From the NCBI RefSeq assembly GCF_947492965.1, contig NZ_CANLOZ010000002.1:372001-436000 (forward strand): a stretch of DNA of 64,000 nucleotides. Direction: 5' to 3'. The position numbers and the translations under genes were made by a program. This document shows positions 54,161 through 63,521 of this stretch, piece after piece; the first letter of the stretch is position 1; the number at the start of each line of letters is the position of its first letter. Under the pieces are notes generated by a model, which searched no databases, was not told where the DNA came from, and worked only from the letters and a program-made list of their open reading frames with translations. Origin of the DNA: an uncultured Aquimarina sp. Its GTDB lineage: Bacteria; Bacteroidota; Bacteroidia; Flavobacteriales; Flavobacteriaceae.

Positions 54161-57100
54161 TTGGGAAAAAAAATCAAAGAAATACCATATGGAATTAGAA
54201 TAGCAAGAAACAAATATTCTTTTATTGCTTCAAAAGAGAAAACTAGAAAAAATGCTTATTCCGAAATTAAAGAGGAGTTGACCTTTCCTGAACTATGTGA
54301 ATCGGTTGATTATTTAGAGAAAAAATTGAATAAAAGATGGCAAGAACTACTTTGGGGTAATGCTCTTCCAAATGATTATTCCGAACTAGGAAATTTAAAA
54401 GAGTATCCTTATATCGGTCATAATATAAGTTCAGAACTTAATTTTGTTTTAATTAGTATTAGGAAGTATAAGTTTGAAATTAATCTATTCTTAAATTATA
54501 AAGAACAATATGAAATTTGTCTATTAACTGGTAATTATGACGAAGCTGAGTTATTATTAGATAAAATTGAAAATGAAATTTGTTTTTCGTTATGGACTTT
54601 AGAAAATAGATTTCTTCTAAAGGAAATGTCAGGGAATGCATTGGAAAACAAAGAGTTCCTAAATCTATTCAATCAAGTTAATAAATCAAAATCAATCACG
54701 TCTTCAATTGCTCATTACCTTAGTCTTAGAGCAGAGCATTCCCTTTCGACAAATAAATATAATAATGATTTGGAAGATGCTCTGGAAAGCATTCCAGAAA
54801 GTGGAACAAAACAAGCTTTTCAGAATTATTATAGATTTAGGCTTACTTTTTTGAATCATATTGATTTTATTGACTATGCAGAAATTTTATCTTTAGATTT
54901 TGGTCATAGTATTATTGATCGCTACTTACATTTGGTAAGGATGCTATCAAACCTTTTAGTAGTATCCTCATATTTAAAAGATCGAGAAGATGTTCAGTCA
55001 AAACAAGGAGTTATAAAAAGATATATACTAAACAGAGTTAACTATTTAATAAAAAAAGTTAAAGATCCTGTACTTTACAAGTTAAAACTATTAGCAGGAG
55101 ATCAAATATTTCCAGCATTTGATGTTCAAAAAAGTTTGAATGAAATAAGGATACTGGATAAATACACAAGTGGATTATACAGTGATGTAGAAAAGGAACT
55201 GAAAAATTATTTGATTAATAATCCAAATCAATTTGATTTATATTTAATATATATTAAGTCTTTAGTTTACCAAAATAAACATTTTGAGCCTGTTGGAAAA
55301 AAAGGAAGTATTCAAAATCAGATTCTTTTGAATTTACATAAAATCATTTCTGTTGAAGGAAATCCTGATCAAGCTGGTCATAATCTTTTGCGAATTGCTA
55401 ATAATTTAACAAGTTGTACTATAAGTTATGGTATAACGGACTTTGTTTATTTTCAATCTACTGGCAAAGAAGAAAGAAATATGCTGGCTAAGATTTCATA
55501 TAATCTTTCAAACCCCATCATTCATGAAATTTTTAATTCTGATGAAGATAAAATCAAGTTTTTAGATCTTCTTGAAGAAAAATTTCCAGATTCAATAACC
55601 ATTAAGTTTTTTAAAGAAAAAATAAAGGGAATCGAGAATCTTATGGATTTTAAAGAATATATTCCCGAGGGTAAATTTAAAGTTGAGTATGCAAGAAAAT
55701 TACAGGATACGGGCGATTATATTGGAGCTATCGAACATTGGGAATATTTAAAGAAAAATTATAAGAATACCATACCAATTTTGGAAACAACAATAGTTAA
55801 TTTATTTAATTGTTTTCAAAAACTTAATAGAATTAATGATTGTCTAAAGCTATATGTAGATTGTTTTTTCTATAACAATTACATAGTTGAAAAAATTGAA
55901 ACTGGTGAACTCTTAAAGTCAATTCATTCTGAAAAATTTAGAAATGTAGATAAAACTATAGATTTACCCTTGTTTTATACTATAGTTGATGCTGATGAAG
56001 TTGAGACACATATTGCATTTGAGCTGTTTAATTTGTCTCATAATGTTGAAAAACCATCAGAATTAATTGATCTAGTATCAATCTTTGATAAGGAAAGATT
56101 CAATTTTTACATTGAAAAGACATGTAGATCAAAAATATTGATGCATTCTCCATTTATAAGTAATTCTAAACAGAGATTAGAAGAGAGACTAATACTTCTT
56201 AATTACGTAAAGAACAATCATGCTGATAGGGATAACATACTAGATGAAATAAAAAGTATAGAAAATATCTTAATTATTCAACAAGGTTTAATTGATCTCG
56301 ATGAAAGCAAAATTTATGTAAACGAAGAAGGAATAATAAATAATGAATTACAGGATTTTGAAGCTATATATGAAAGATTTGAAATTATATCAGGAATAAC
56401 AAGAGATAACAAAAGTTTTCTAATGTTAGAAGGAGGGAAGCTAACGACCTTTGTTACAAAAGAAAACACTGAGTACGAGAAAATTGAATATTCAAATAAT
56501 CCAGTTTATGAAATTTATTATGAGTTATTTAATGCTGTAAAAGATAAATTTTTGAATAGTCAATTTGGGATAGTAGCTTATTTAAGTACTAGAATAAGAC
56601 ATGGTGTATTAGTAGGAGAATTAAGACCAATATTTGAGACACATAAATTAATTACACTAAAGCAAGGAAATAGTTCTAATTATAGGAGGAATGTACATTG
56701 GGATCTTGTCTTTAAAAATTTTGGAACTGATGAAAAAGAACAAATTCAACATTTATTAAATGACTTCTCCAGTAAAATTGATGGTTTAATATTTGACCTT
56801 ATAAAAAAATATCTTCAAGTGTATAAAAAAGATATTAATGAGTATGGATGGTTCAATTATGACTTTGATCACACGGATTTGTGGTTACATTCTATAGATG
56901 CAATTAGCACAAAAAGTTTTGATCAATTTATAAATAAAATTTTTAAAATTTTATGGCAAAGGACTGATGAAAATTTAGAGTTGATTAGAGGGAAAATAGA
57001 AAAGGAAATTTTAGAAAAATTTAACGACTATTTTGATGATCTAGAACTTAAAATTACAAATCAATTTGGAAGTACAAATTGCCAACAATTATTGAAGGAA

Positions 57101-57673
57101 ATTAAAAACTGTTCTACAGAAGTTCAAACAGTAATGAGTAAAATTAGTAGATGGTTTAAGAGGAGTGAGATAAAAGCTAACAGCTTCATGTTAAGCGATT
57201 TAATTACCTTAGTTTCCGAACATGTAAATCGTAGTAATTTATCTAAAACTTTATCGATAGAAGAGGATTTACAATTTAATCCAAAAATAAAAGGAGAATT
57301 TAAAACTCATTTGGCAGACTTATTGAGAATATTTTTAGAAAACATTTTAAAACATTCTAGTGATCAAAAATATGTTCTAAAGTGTAAAATCAAATCGCTA
57401 ATTGATTCTGAACATGATTTTTTAGTTATTTCTGTTGAAAATGAAATTACAAACGAAGAATCTATTGAAGCATTAAAGGCCGTTTGGAACAATAATACAA
57501 TGGATGTTAAAAAGCTAATAAGTGAGGGCAAATCCGGATATCACAAGGCATATAAAATTTTAACATCTGATTTAAAATCTAATGCAAGGAAATGTATAAG
57601 TACTTCCATTTCTGATAACGAAGAGTGGTTCAAGGTTTTGGTTAATATCAACTTACAAGAAATAAGAGAATGA
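54161..57673 (+). CDS. dtcA: Detocs sensor kinase DtcA-like protein
   Basis: A 1170-aa soluble protein. TTG at 54161, preceded by AAGGAAGA, is the only reasonable start. Residues about 1-790 are helical and TPR-like (GNYDEAELLLDKIENE; DTGDYIGAIEHWEYLKK). A candidate phosphoacceptor is H814 in STRIRHGVLVGELR, which looks like a divergent H-box. The C-terminal GHKL ATPase has N-box LRIFLENILKHS (N1061, H1065) and G-box EGKSGYHKAYKIL (G1123, G1126). It overlaps the receiver gene by 4 nt. This matches DtcA of the Detocs defence system: TPR-like sensor plus non-canonical kinase. A phage trigger is inferred. Confidence 0.8.
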   Translation: MGKKIKEIPYGIRIARNKYSFIASKEKTRKNAYSEIKEELTFPELCESVDYLEKKLNKRWQELLWGNALPNDYSELGNLKEYPYIGHNISSELNFVLISIRKYKFEINLFLNYKEQYEICLLTGNYDEAELLLDKIENEICFSLWTLENRFLLKEMSGNALENKEFLNLFNQVNKSKSITSSIAHYLSLRAEHSLSTNKYNNDLEDALESIPESGTKQAFQNYYRFRLTFLNHIDFIDYAEILSLDFGHSIIDRYLHLVRMLSNLLVVSSYLKDREDVQSKQGVIKRYILNRVNYLIKKVKDPVLYKLKLLAGDQIFPAFDVQKSLNEIRILDKYTSGLYSDVEKELKNYLINNPNQFDLYLIYIKSLVYQNKHFEPVGKKGSIQNQILLNLHKIISVEGNPDQAGHNLLRIANNLTSCTISYGITDFVYFQSTGKEERNMLAKISYNLSNPIIHEIFNSDEDKIKFLDLLEEKFPDSITIKFFKEKIKGIENLMDFKEYIPEGKFKVEYARKLQDTGDYIGAIEHWEYLKKNYKNTIPILETTIVNLFNCFQKLNRINDCLKLYVDCFFYNNYIVEKIETGELLKSIHSEKFRNVDKTIDLPLFYTIVDADEVETHIAFELFNLSHNVEKPSELIDLVSIFDKERFNFYIEKTCRSKILMHSPFISNSKQRLEERLILLNYVKNNHADRDNILDEIKSIENILIIQQGLIDLDESKIYVNEEGIINNELQDFEAIYERFEIISGITRDNKSFLMLEGGKLTTFVTKENTEYEKIEYSNNPVYEIYYELFNAVKDKFLNSQFGIVAYLSTRIRHGVLVGELRPIFETHKLITLKQGNSSNYRRNVHWDLVFKNFGTDEKEQIQHLLNDFSSKIDGLIFDLIKKYLQVYKKDINEYGWFNYDFDHTDLWLHSIDAISTKSFDQFINKIFKILWQRTDENLELIRGKIEKEILEKFNDYFDDLELKITNQFGSTNCQQLLKEIKNCSTEVQTVMSKISRWFKRSEIKANSFMLSDLITLVSEHVNRSNLSKTLSIEEDLQFNPKIKGEFKTHLADLLRIFLENILKHSSDQKYVLKCKIKSLIDSEHDFLVISVENEITNEESIEALKAVWNNNTMDVKKLISEGKSGYHKAYKILTSDLKSNARKCISTSISDNEEWFKVLVNINLQEIRE

Positions 57674-58113
57674 AAATATTATTCATAGAAGATCATCCGA
57701 GAAAACAAGCTCAGATTATTGAATACGTAAATTCAAAATTTAAAGACGTAGAAATAATAACAAAGAATTCTTATATAAGTGGTTTGAGAGAGTTAATTAC
57801 GAATAATGATAAATATAACATTCTATTATTAGATATAAGTATGCCAAATTATGATATTTCTTCAGAAGATAATGGTGGTGACTGGATGCCATTAGCTGGA
57901 AAAAAAATACTACAACAAATGTATTTAAGAGATATACCAACCAAAGCTATTGTAGTTACAATGCATGGGAGTTTCGATGATGGCACAAAAATAACCGAAC
58001 TTGATAACCAATTAAAAGAAGAATTCACAGATAATTATGCTGGCTATGTTTTTTATACGCAAATAAATGAAGAGTGGCAGGACAAGTTGTTTAATCTATT
58101 AAAATCGACTTAA
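57670..58113 (+). CDS. dtcB: Detocs stand-alone receiver DtcB-like protein
   Basis: A 147-aa single receiver domain with acidic pocket E7-D8, phosphoacceptor D55 in NILLLDISMP and T97 in IVVTMHG. The usual Lys (as in xxKP) is not present; the equivalent region is GYVFYTQ. It has no output domain. In the published Detocs system DtcB is a phosphate sink that limits accidental activation of the effector. Gene order and 4-nt overlap with the kinase gene fit. Confidence 0.8.
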   Translation: MKILFIEDHPRKQAQIIEYVNSKFKDVEIITKNSYISGLRELITNNDKYNILLLDISMPNYDISSEDNGGDWMPLAGKKILQQMYLRDIPTKAIVVTMHGSFDDGTKITELDNQLKEEFTDNYAGYVFYTQINEEWQDKLFNLLKST

Positions 58114-58117
58114 TAAT

Positions 58118-59122
58118 ATGATAAAAGTTTTAGTTGTTGATGATAATAATGATAAATTAAAAAAGATTAAAGAATCCATAATTAATAATCATACAATAGA
58201 TGAAAGTTATATTCACTCAGCATCTTGTAAAAAAGATGCGTCAAGATATCTATATAAAGAGCGGTATGATTTGATGATATTAGATTTAGTTTTACCTGTT
58301 GAAGATGGAGGTGAGAGTTTAGCTAAAAATGGAATAAATTTTTTAGATGAAATATTAATTAATCCCTCTATTAAACCTCCAATTCATATTGTAGGTATGT
58401 CTGGTTTTAAAGATGAAGTAGCTGATGCTCATGAACATTTTACATCAAAATTATGGAATATAATAGATTATGAGGAAACTTCCACAATATGGTCTGATAA
58501 GTTAAATTCAATTATTTTCCACTTAGTAAAAATTAGACAACAATATGTTCAAAACTTAATTGAAGAACAGAATAACATAGTAAATAAACATATTTCAAAT
58601 ACGGGACTTCCAAATACTTCGTCGGGTCTAACAATTAAAGAAGTTATTACAAAAATTGAAAATGTTGTAGAAAAAAGCTTAGCAGTACCATCAAAATTTT
58701 CAAATGGTTTTAAATCAAAAAATATAAATAAAGAAAGATTAATAATTACTAGTGAATATGATTTTCAGAATTTAATGCATTTAATTATCCGACCTTGGAT
58801 GCCTAGCATGGAACCTGAAAACATTGCCATTGTTTTTGATGGGAATACAAAGAACGCTGATTTTTCTATAAAAGGTAATAAAATAATTATTGAGGTTAAA
58901 TATATAGATACTAATGGTAAAAAGAATGATACTCTGAAAACTTTAGAGGGATTAAAAAAATTTTATTCAGAAAATTCTAATGTAAAAGGTTTATTATTTA
59001 TAATACTATATGAGAATAATGTAAAATTAGATAAATATAAAATTGAATCTGATTTTAGTGATATAAATTCATCACCATATATTTCAGTAAAATTGATAGA
59101 AAATAAACTTACTAAGAATTAG
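58118..59122 (+). CDS. dtcC: Detocs effector DtcC-like: receiver fused to PD-(D/E)XK nuclease
   Basis: A 334-aa protein. The N-terminal receiver (about 1-130) has D8-D9, phosphoacceptor D56 in LMILDLVLPV and VGMSG in place of the Thr motif. A linker (about 135-205) precedes a PD-(D/E)XK nuclease-like domain with D248 (NADFSI), E259 and K261 (IIIEVKYI). Phosphorylation would turn on DNA cleavage. The best-known DtcC has a phosphorylase-like ATP-cleaving domain; a nuclease variant is what this gene shows. Starts 4 nt after dtcB. Confidence 0.78.
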   Translation: MIKVLVVDDNNDKLKKIKESIINNHTIDESYIHSASCKKDASRYLYKERYDLMILDLVLPVEDGGESLAKNGINFLDEILINPSIKPPIHIVGMSGFKDEVADAHEHFTSKLWNIIDYEETSTIWSDKLNSIIFHLVKIRQQYVQNLIEEQNNIVNKHISNTGLPNTSSGLTIKEVITKIENVVEKSLAVPSKFSNGFKSKNINKERLIITSEYDFQNLMHLIIRPWMPSMEPENIAIVFDGNTKNADFSIKGNKIIIEVKYIDTNGKKNDTLKTLEGLKKFYSENSNVKGLLFIILYENNVKLDKYKIESDFSDINSSPYISVKLIENKLTKN

Positions 59123-59140
59123 TTTTTAAAGATCGTATAA

Positions 59141-59195
59141 CGTGTATTTGAAAATTTCTAGATAATTGTACAGAATATTCGATTTATAAGAATTA
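59141..59195 (+). repeat. Repeat C-inner, matches 29822-29876
   Basis: About 85% identical to part of intergenic copy A, just after dtcC and inside the transposon. It shows that the cargo's 3' tail comes from the same repeat family as the flanking chromosome. Confidence 0.65.
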
Positions 59196-59248
59196 CGGAT
59201 TTCTTGAAAAAACTTAGAAACGTATTTTTCACAGATTTTTATAATGCT

Positions 59249-59270
59249 AAACTGGAAATAAAGCCAGTTT
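59249..59270 (+). terminator. Weak hairpin terminator after dtcC
   Basis: AAACTGG pairs with CCAGTTT (7 bp, 8-nt loop), followed by TTTTCAC. Weak by itself. The rest of 59123-59749 holds repeats, the transposon end and AT-rich leader; no gene is seen. Confidence 0.4.
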
Positions 59271-59356
59271 TCACAATTTTTTCACGAAATTTTTCACAGA
59301 GCAGATTCTCGAAGGTACTATGAATACACAAGAAGTTATTTTAGAGTGTCAAAAAA

Positions 59357-59405
59357 ATTCCACATTTTAAATGAATACATTCTACATTTTAAATTGTCGG
59401 CGACA
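59357..59405. repeat. Right transposon end with two inverted binding-site-like repeats
   Basis: Terminal ACA at 59403-59405. Repeats ATTCTACATTTTAAATTG (59379-59396) and ATTCCACATTTTAAATG (59357-59373) are reverse complements of the left-end repeat consensus; the outer one starts at base 10 from the end, exactly as on the left. Confidence 0.7.
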
Positions 59406-59471
<66 letters not shown>

Positions 59472-59749
59472 TGAGTATTCCAGAATATTATGATTCTTCC
59501 ACTTTTTATTTCTCCTTATGTGCATCACAATTTTACACTACAGATGTATTTATAATCACTATATACTATTTTATTTACCCACTCTTTAAACCATAAACGA
59601 TTATTAAAATCTCTCTTGCTTATGTTAAATATTATTTGAAATACTGTTAATTAATTGATATCCATTGCGGTATATAGTAATTTAACCACAGTTATTGAAC
59701 CACCCTGTTTTTATAAGCCGAAACTTATTACTAACAATTCAATAACAAC

Positions 59750-62032
59750 ATGAGAAAAACAAACTCTAAAACCGAAGTTTTAGGTCGGATGATTTCCAGC
59801 CTAAGAAAAATCGCTGCACCCTTACTAATATGTGTAGCACTGATGTATCCTTATCTTCAAACACTCTTTTCACACGGTACGGTTACCAGTCCGCCTAGTC
59901 GTGTTTGGATATGTTTTCAAGAAAATCCTGAAAGTCCAGATTCACCCGCATGTATCGATGCTGTTGCAATGTACGGTACTCAAGCGCTATATGATTGGAA
60001 TGAAGTCGCTCGTATGGATGCCAATGGTATGCACCAAGCCATCATTCCTGATGGAAATCTTGCCAGCGCCGGTCGACCAGACAAATATGGTGGATTAGAT
60101 CAAGTACGTGATGATTGGATCGCTACACCAGTAACTCCTGGTCCATTTACCGTTACCTGGACAAACTCGGCACCACACCAAACCCTATATTTTGATGTGT
60201 ATATTACCAAAGCCGATTGGACTCCAGATCAACCACTTACCTGGGATAGCCTAGAACTTTTAGTACGTACTGGTCCCAGACCAGCTTCTGCTATTGATGA
60301 TATTGATGTGGTACTTCCGGCAAGAACTGGAAAACACGTTATCTATAGTATTTGGCAACGATCACTTAGCGAAGAAGCATTTTATTCTACCAGTGATGTA
60401 GATTTTGGTCAATCTACAGAACCACAACCTCCTGTAGCAGCATTTACTAGTGATAATGGTCGATGTGGTGGACCTAATGTTACCTTTGATGCTAGTGATT
60501 CCTATGATCCTAATGGTGATACACTTACATATTCCTGGGATTTTGGTGATGGTACTACTGCCCAAGGTGTTAATGTTTCTCATGTCTATGAGAATTTGGA
60601 TGTTGCCACGGTTACACTTACGGTTAGTGATGGTGTTTTTAGCAGTGGTACCGTACAAACCATTGATTTAGTAGTGGATACCAATTGCGAAGAAGTTATT
60701 TGTCCGTTTGATACACCAAGAGCCACTCCTCTACCTTCTATAAATAATTCATATTCAAATATTTATGTATTTGGAGAAGGCGGTCCTGATTTAGATAACA
60801 TCGGTAACTTTTCTATCAATTGGGATTTAGGCAATAATGGGTTATACCAATTCTCCCTTAGTACTAATAATGGTGTTCCGAACTGGTATAACGATCTAAT
60901 TCCGATATTAACGCAAAACTTTAATGCCCCAGAACCACTAATTACCATTACAGGTTCTAGCTTTGTAGGATTAGATGGTAGTTATTACGTAACCTTAGAT
61001 GGAGAGAATCTGGTACTTGTATCTACCACTGGAGATTTCACCATTTATTGTAGTAATTCTGATACCGCACCATCTTGTAGTGATACTACCGATCCTGGTA
61101 ATACAGCTCCAATCGCAAGTCTTACTGCTACGCCAAGTACAGGAGTTACTCCATTAGATGTTGTTCTAGACGCTTCGGGATCAACTGATGCAGATAATGA
61201 TACACTTACGTATAGTATTGATTATGGTGATGGTACTGTAGGTACAGATGTGATATCCACACATACATATACCACAGGAGATTATACCGCTACGGTTACA
61301 GTAAGTGATGGAAATGGCGGAACCGATTCTGCTTCGGTAAATATTACCGTTACAGACGATATCATTATAGATCCGCCAAATGGGGACTGTACCTTTGGTA
61401 CACCGACAGATACTCCTTTGGTAAGTATCAATACATCATATGAAAATGTATATGTATTAGGAACTGGTGGTCCTAATGTAGATAATATCACCTTATTTAC
61501 ACTTAATTGGGATTTGGCTAATAATGGTTTGTATCAATTTTCTTTTAATCTGGATATCGCACCATGGTATATAGATTTTTCAGATGCTACTCAAAACTTC
61601 AATGGTACAGCACCACAAATCACATTGGTAAATACAGGTATTCCTGGATTGGATGGAGATTACTTGGTAACTAACGATGAACGTAACTTTGTACTGGTAG
61701 CGAAGGATTATTCGATATATTTCAGCAATTCGACCACAGCTCCCGATTGTACTACTGCTATAAACAGAGAGAATAATGCAGAAAATGCGTTCTTTGAATT
61801 ATTTCCAAATCCAGCAACAGGAAGTGTTTTCATTAAAAATACTACGGATCTAAAAAATAGTATCATTACCATTTCTGATCTTAGTGGAAAACGATTACAA
61901 TCTGTAACAGTACCTAACAATACTACTGAAATGAGAATTGATATTTCTGGAATTACTTCTGGATTATATCTGGTCCATATATTAGATCGTTCTGGTAATA
62001 AACGTAGTATAAAACTGGTGATAAATGAATAG
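59750..62032 (+). CDS. AA10 LPMO with two PKD domains, two repeat domains and T9SS tail
   Basis: A 760-aa secreted AA10 enzyme, paralogue of the LPMO at 199. The leader ends before H42 (mature N-terminal copper His); H143 (SAPHQTLYF) and F211 (EEAFYST) complete the active site. Order: AA10 (42-218), PKD (about 227-310), Cys-bounded repeat (about 317-443), PKD (about 451-538), repeat (about 547-667), type A T9SS domain (about 685-760, LFPNPATG). The two repeats match each other and the one in LPMO 1 (SYxNxYVxGxGGP, NWDLxNNGLYQFS, APxC), suggesting an undescribed carbohydrate-binding module. Monocistronic with a strong terminator. Confidence 0.93.
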   Translation: MRKTNSKTEVLGRMISSLRKIAAPLLICVALMYPYLQTLFSHGTVTSPPSRVWICFQENPESPDSPACIDAVAMYGTQALYDWNEVARMDANGMHQAIIPDGNLASAGRPDKYGGLDQVRDDWIATPVTPGPFTVTWTNSAPHQTLYFDVYITKADWTPDQPLTWDSLELLVRTGPRPASAIDDIDVVLPARTGKHVIYSIWQRSLSEEAFYSTSDVDFGQSTEPQPPVAAFTSDNGRCGGPNVTFDASDSYDPNGDTLTYSWDFGDGTTAQGVNVSHVYENLDVATVTLTVSDGVFSSGTVQTIDLVVDTNCEEVICPFDTPRATPLPSINNSYSNIYVFGEGGPDLDNIGNFSINWDLGNNGLYQFSLSTNNGVPNWYNDLIPILTQNFNAPEPLITITGSSFVGLDGSYYVTLDGENLVLVSTTGDFTIYCSNSDTAPSCSDTTDPGNTAPIASLTATPSTGVTPLDVVLDASGSTDADNDTLTYSIDYGDGTVGTDVISTHTYTTGDYTATVTVSDGNGGTDSASVNITVTDDIIIDPPNGDCTFGTPTDTPLVSINTSYENVYVLGTGGPNVDNITLFTLNWDLANNGLYQFSFNLDIAPWYIDFSDATQNFNGTAPQITLVNTGIPGLDGDYLVTNDERNFVLVAKDYSIYFSNSTTAPDCTTAINRENNAENAFFELFPNPATGSVFIKNTTDLKNSIITISDLSGKRLQSVTVPNNTTEMRIDISGITSGLYLVHILDRSGNKRSIKLVINE

Positions 62033-62063
62033 CATATTCTAATAACTTTATATAGCATTATAG

Positions 62064-62098
62064 AAACAACCTTCTAGATTTTAGAAGGTTGTTTTTTT
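62064..62098. terminator. Strong terminator after LPMO 2
   Basis: A 13-bp perfect stem (62064-62076 with 62082-62094), 5-nt loop GATTT, then a T run. It also faces the end of the convergent beta-lactamase-family gene. Confidence 0.92.
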
Positions 62099-62106
62099 AA
62101 TACAAT

Positions 62107-63510
62107 TTAATCCACTTTTTCAAAACTATTGACTCCTCCAAGAGACATATATTTTATTTCTCCATTTTCATTTTCTACAAAACCCATCGTTCGCATACCA
62201 TCGGTACTTTTAAACATTAAATAATCCACTTCTTCATAAGTTCGATTCATAATGGTAAATGTTCCATCATTATTTAAAACTAGTTCTTCTTGATTGGGTT
62301 TCCAACCACTTTCGCAGCTATGACAATGTGTTGTCCATATATAATGTCCCACTAATCTATTGAGATCAGTTTTTCGTTTTATAGATTCTGGTATAAAGGC
62401 TTGTTCATTCTTTTCTTTTGAAAATGTTGCTAAAATTAGGTCCATCACTGCATAACGCAATCGAGTTCCTTCATGATGATGTACTACAAAAACCCCCAGT
62501 TTTTCTTCTGGAATCATTGCCATATATGAAGCGTAGCCCAACATATCTCCTCCATGACTAATAGTTCTAAATCCATGCGCATCTTCTTCATAAAATCCAT
62601 ATGCAAATGCCTCAACGGTATCGTGAACTCTTAATTCAGCAGATTTCATTTTTTGAGATAAATTAGTACTCAAAATTCTTTGATCACCTAGAATACCATC
62701 GTTTAAATGCATATTTAGATACTTGCCCATATCTGCAACCGTACTATTAATTTCTGAAGCTGGATAGGTATGATAAAACTCCCAAGGTTGTGGTAGATTC
62801 ACTCCATTTCGATATTCATATCCCCACGAAGCATACTGTTCTACCTGATCATTCAAAAACATAGATGTCATATGCATTCCTAAAGGTTCCCAAATGTGTT
62901 CTTTCATATATGTATCTAATTTTTGACCACTGACATCTTCTACTAATAGTCCTGCTAGTGCAATTCCAAAAGAAGAATAACTAGAAATAACACCTGGTTC
63001 TCGTACGCGAACAAGTCTATTTTTAAGAAAATCTGCTAGCGGAATGGATTGATTTTCTCGATACACTACTCTACCTCTTAATTCATCAAAACCAGCACTA
63101 TGATTCAACAAATGTGCTGATATTACTGATGTATTATAGGTATTGGGAACTTTTACAGATTTTAAATATTGGTTCACATCTGCATAAAGATCTACCTTTT
63201 TTTGATCTATTAATTGTAATAAAGCGGTTGCAGTAAAGGTTTTTGTAACAGACCCAATCCGAAATATGGTAGAATCTGGATCTACACGTCGTACATCTTC
63301 TCCTAAACTGGCATATCCATATCCTTTCTTCAATAGTGTTTTTCCATCTTTTACTATGATAAAAGCAGCTCCAGGAATATGCTCCTCTTCCATAGTTGTT
63401 TGCATCAATGAATCTAAGCTATTTTCAAGTTTTTTATAATCAATTTGCTGAGATTTCGAAGTATAAATAATACCAATACAAAGGAAACAAAGTATATAAC
63501 ATCTAACCAT
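62107..63510 (-). CDS. Class C beta-lactamase/serine hydrolase family protein
   Basis: A 467-aa secreted serine hydrolase with a signal peptide (about 1-20). The nucleophile Ser and Lys are in FRIGSVTKTF (SxxK). SSYSSFG takes the place of the YxN motif and HGGDMLGY that of the KTG-like HxG motif. The C-terminal about 100 residues form a DUF3471-like extension (GHYIWTTH). It belongs to the broad peptidase/esterase S12 family rather than to clinical AmpC enzymes. Lies 11 nt downstream of the NTF2-like gene. Confidence 0.88.
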   Translation of the reverse strand: MVRCYILCFLCIGIIYTSKSQQIDYKKLENSLDSLMQTTMEEEHIPGAAFIIVKDGKTLLKKGYGYASLGEDVRRVDPDSTIFRIGSVTKTFTATALLQLIDQKKVDLYADVNQYLKSVKVPNTYNTSVISAHLLNHSAGFDELRGRVVYRENQSIPLADFLKNRLVRVREPGVISSYSSFGIALAGLLVEDVSGQKLDTYMKEHIWEPLGMHMTSMFLNDQVEQYASWGYEYRNGVNLPQPWEFYHTYPASEINSTVADMGKYLNMHLNDGILGDQRILSTNLSQKMKSAELRVHDTVEAFAYGFYEEDAHGFRTISHGGDMLGYASYMAMIPEEKLGVFVVHHHEGTRLRYAVMDLILATFSKEKNEQAFIPESIKRKTDLNRLVGHYIWTTHCHSCESGWKPNQEELVLNNDGTFTIMNRTYEEVDYLMFKSTDGMRTMGFVENENGEIKYMSLGGVNSFEKVD

Positions 63511-63521
63511 AGGATTCAGTT

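Larger units (their letters stand above)
34558..59405. mobile_element. 24.85-kb Mu/Tn7-like transposon with metabolic and Detocs-like cargo
   Basis: Left end starts TGTAACGG; the right end read inward on the minus strand starts TGTCGCCG. The first 28 bases agree at 20 positions, and both ends carry a related repeat (AATTTA-n-AATG-n-AGAAT) starting at base 10-11. Further copies lie inward on both sides. Removing the interval rejoins the flanks into a sequence matching copy A at 29.98-30.08 kb. A DDE transposase gene (amber-interrupted) and an AAA ATPase lie near the left end. Candidate target duplication is imperfect (CATC on the left, CATT on the right). No tnsA or tniQ was recognised. Confidence 0.72.

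Noticed and set aside
62107..63510. Antibiotic-resistance beta-lactamase
   Set aside because: The SxxK is present, but YxN is replaced by YSS and the C-terminal extension is typical of broad S12 esterases/peptidases; resistance is not supported.
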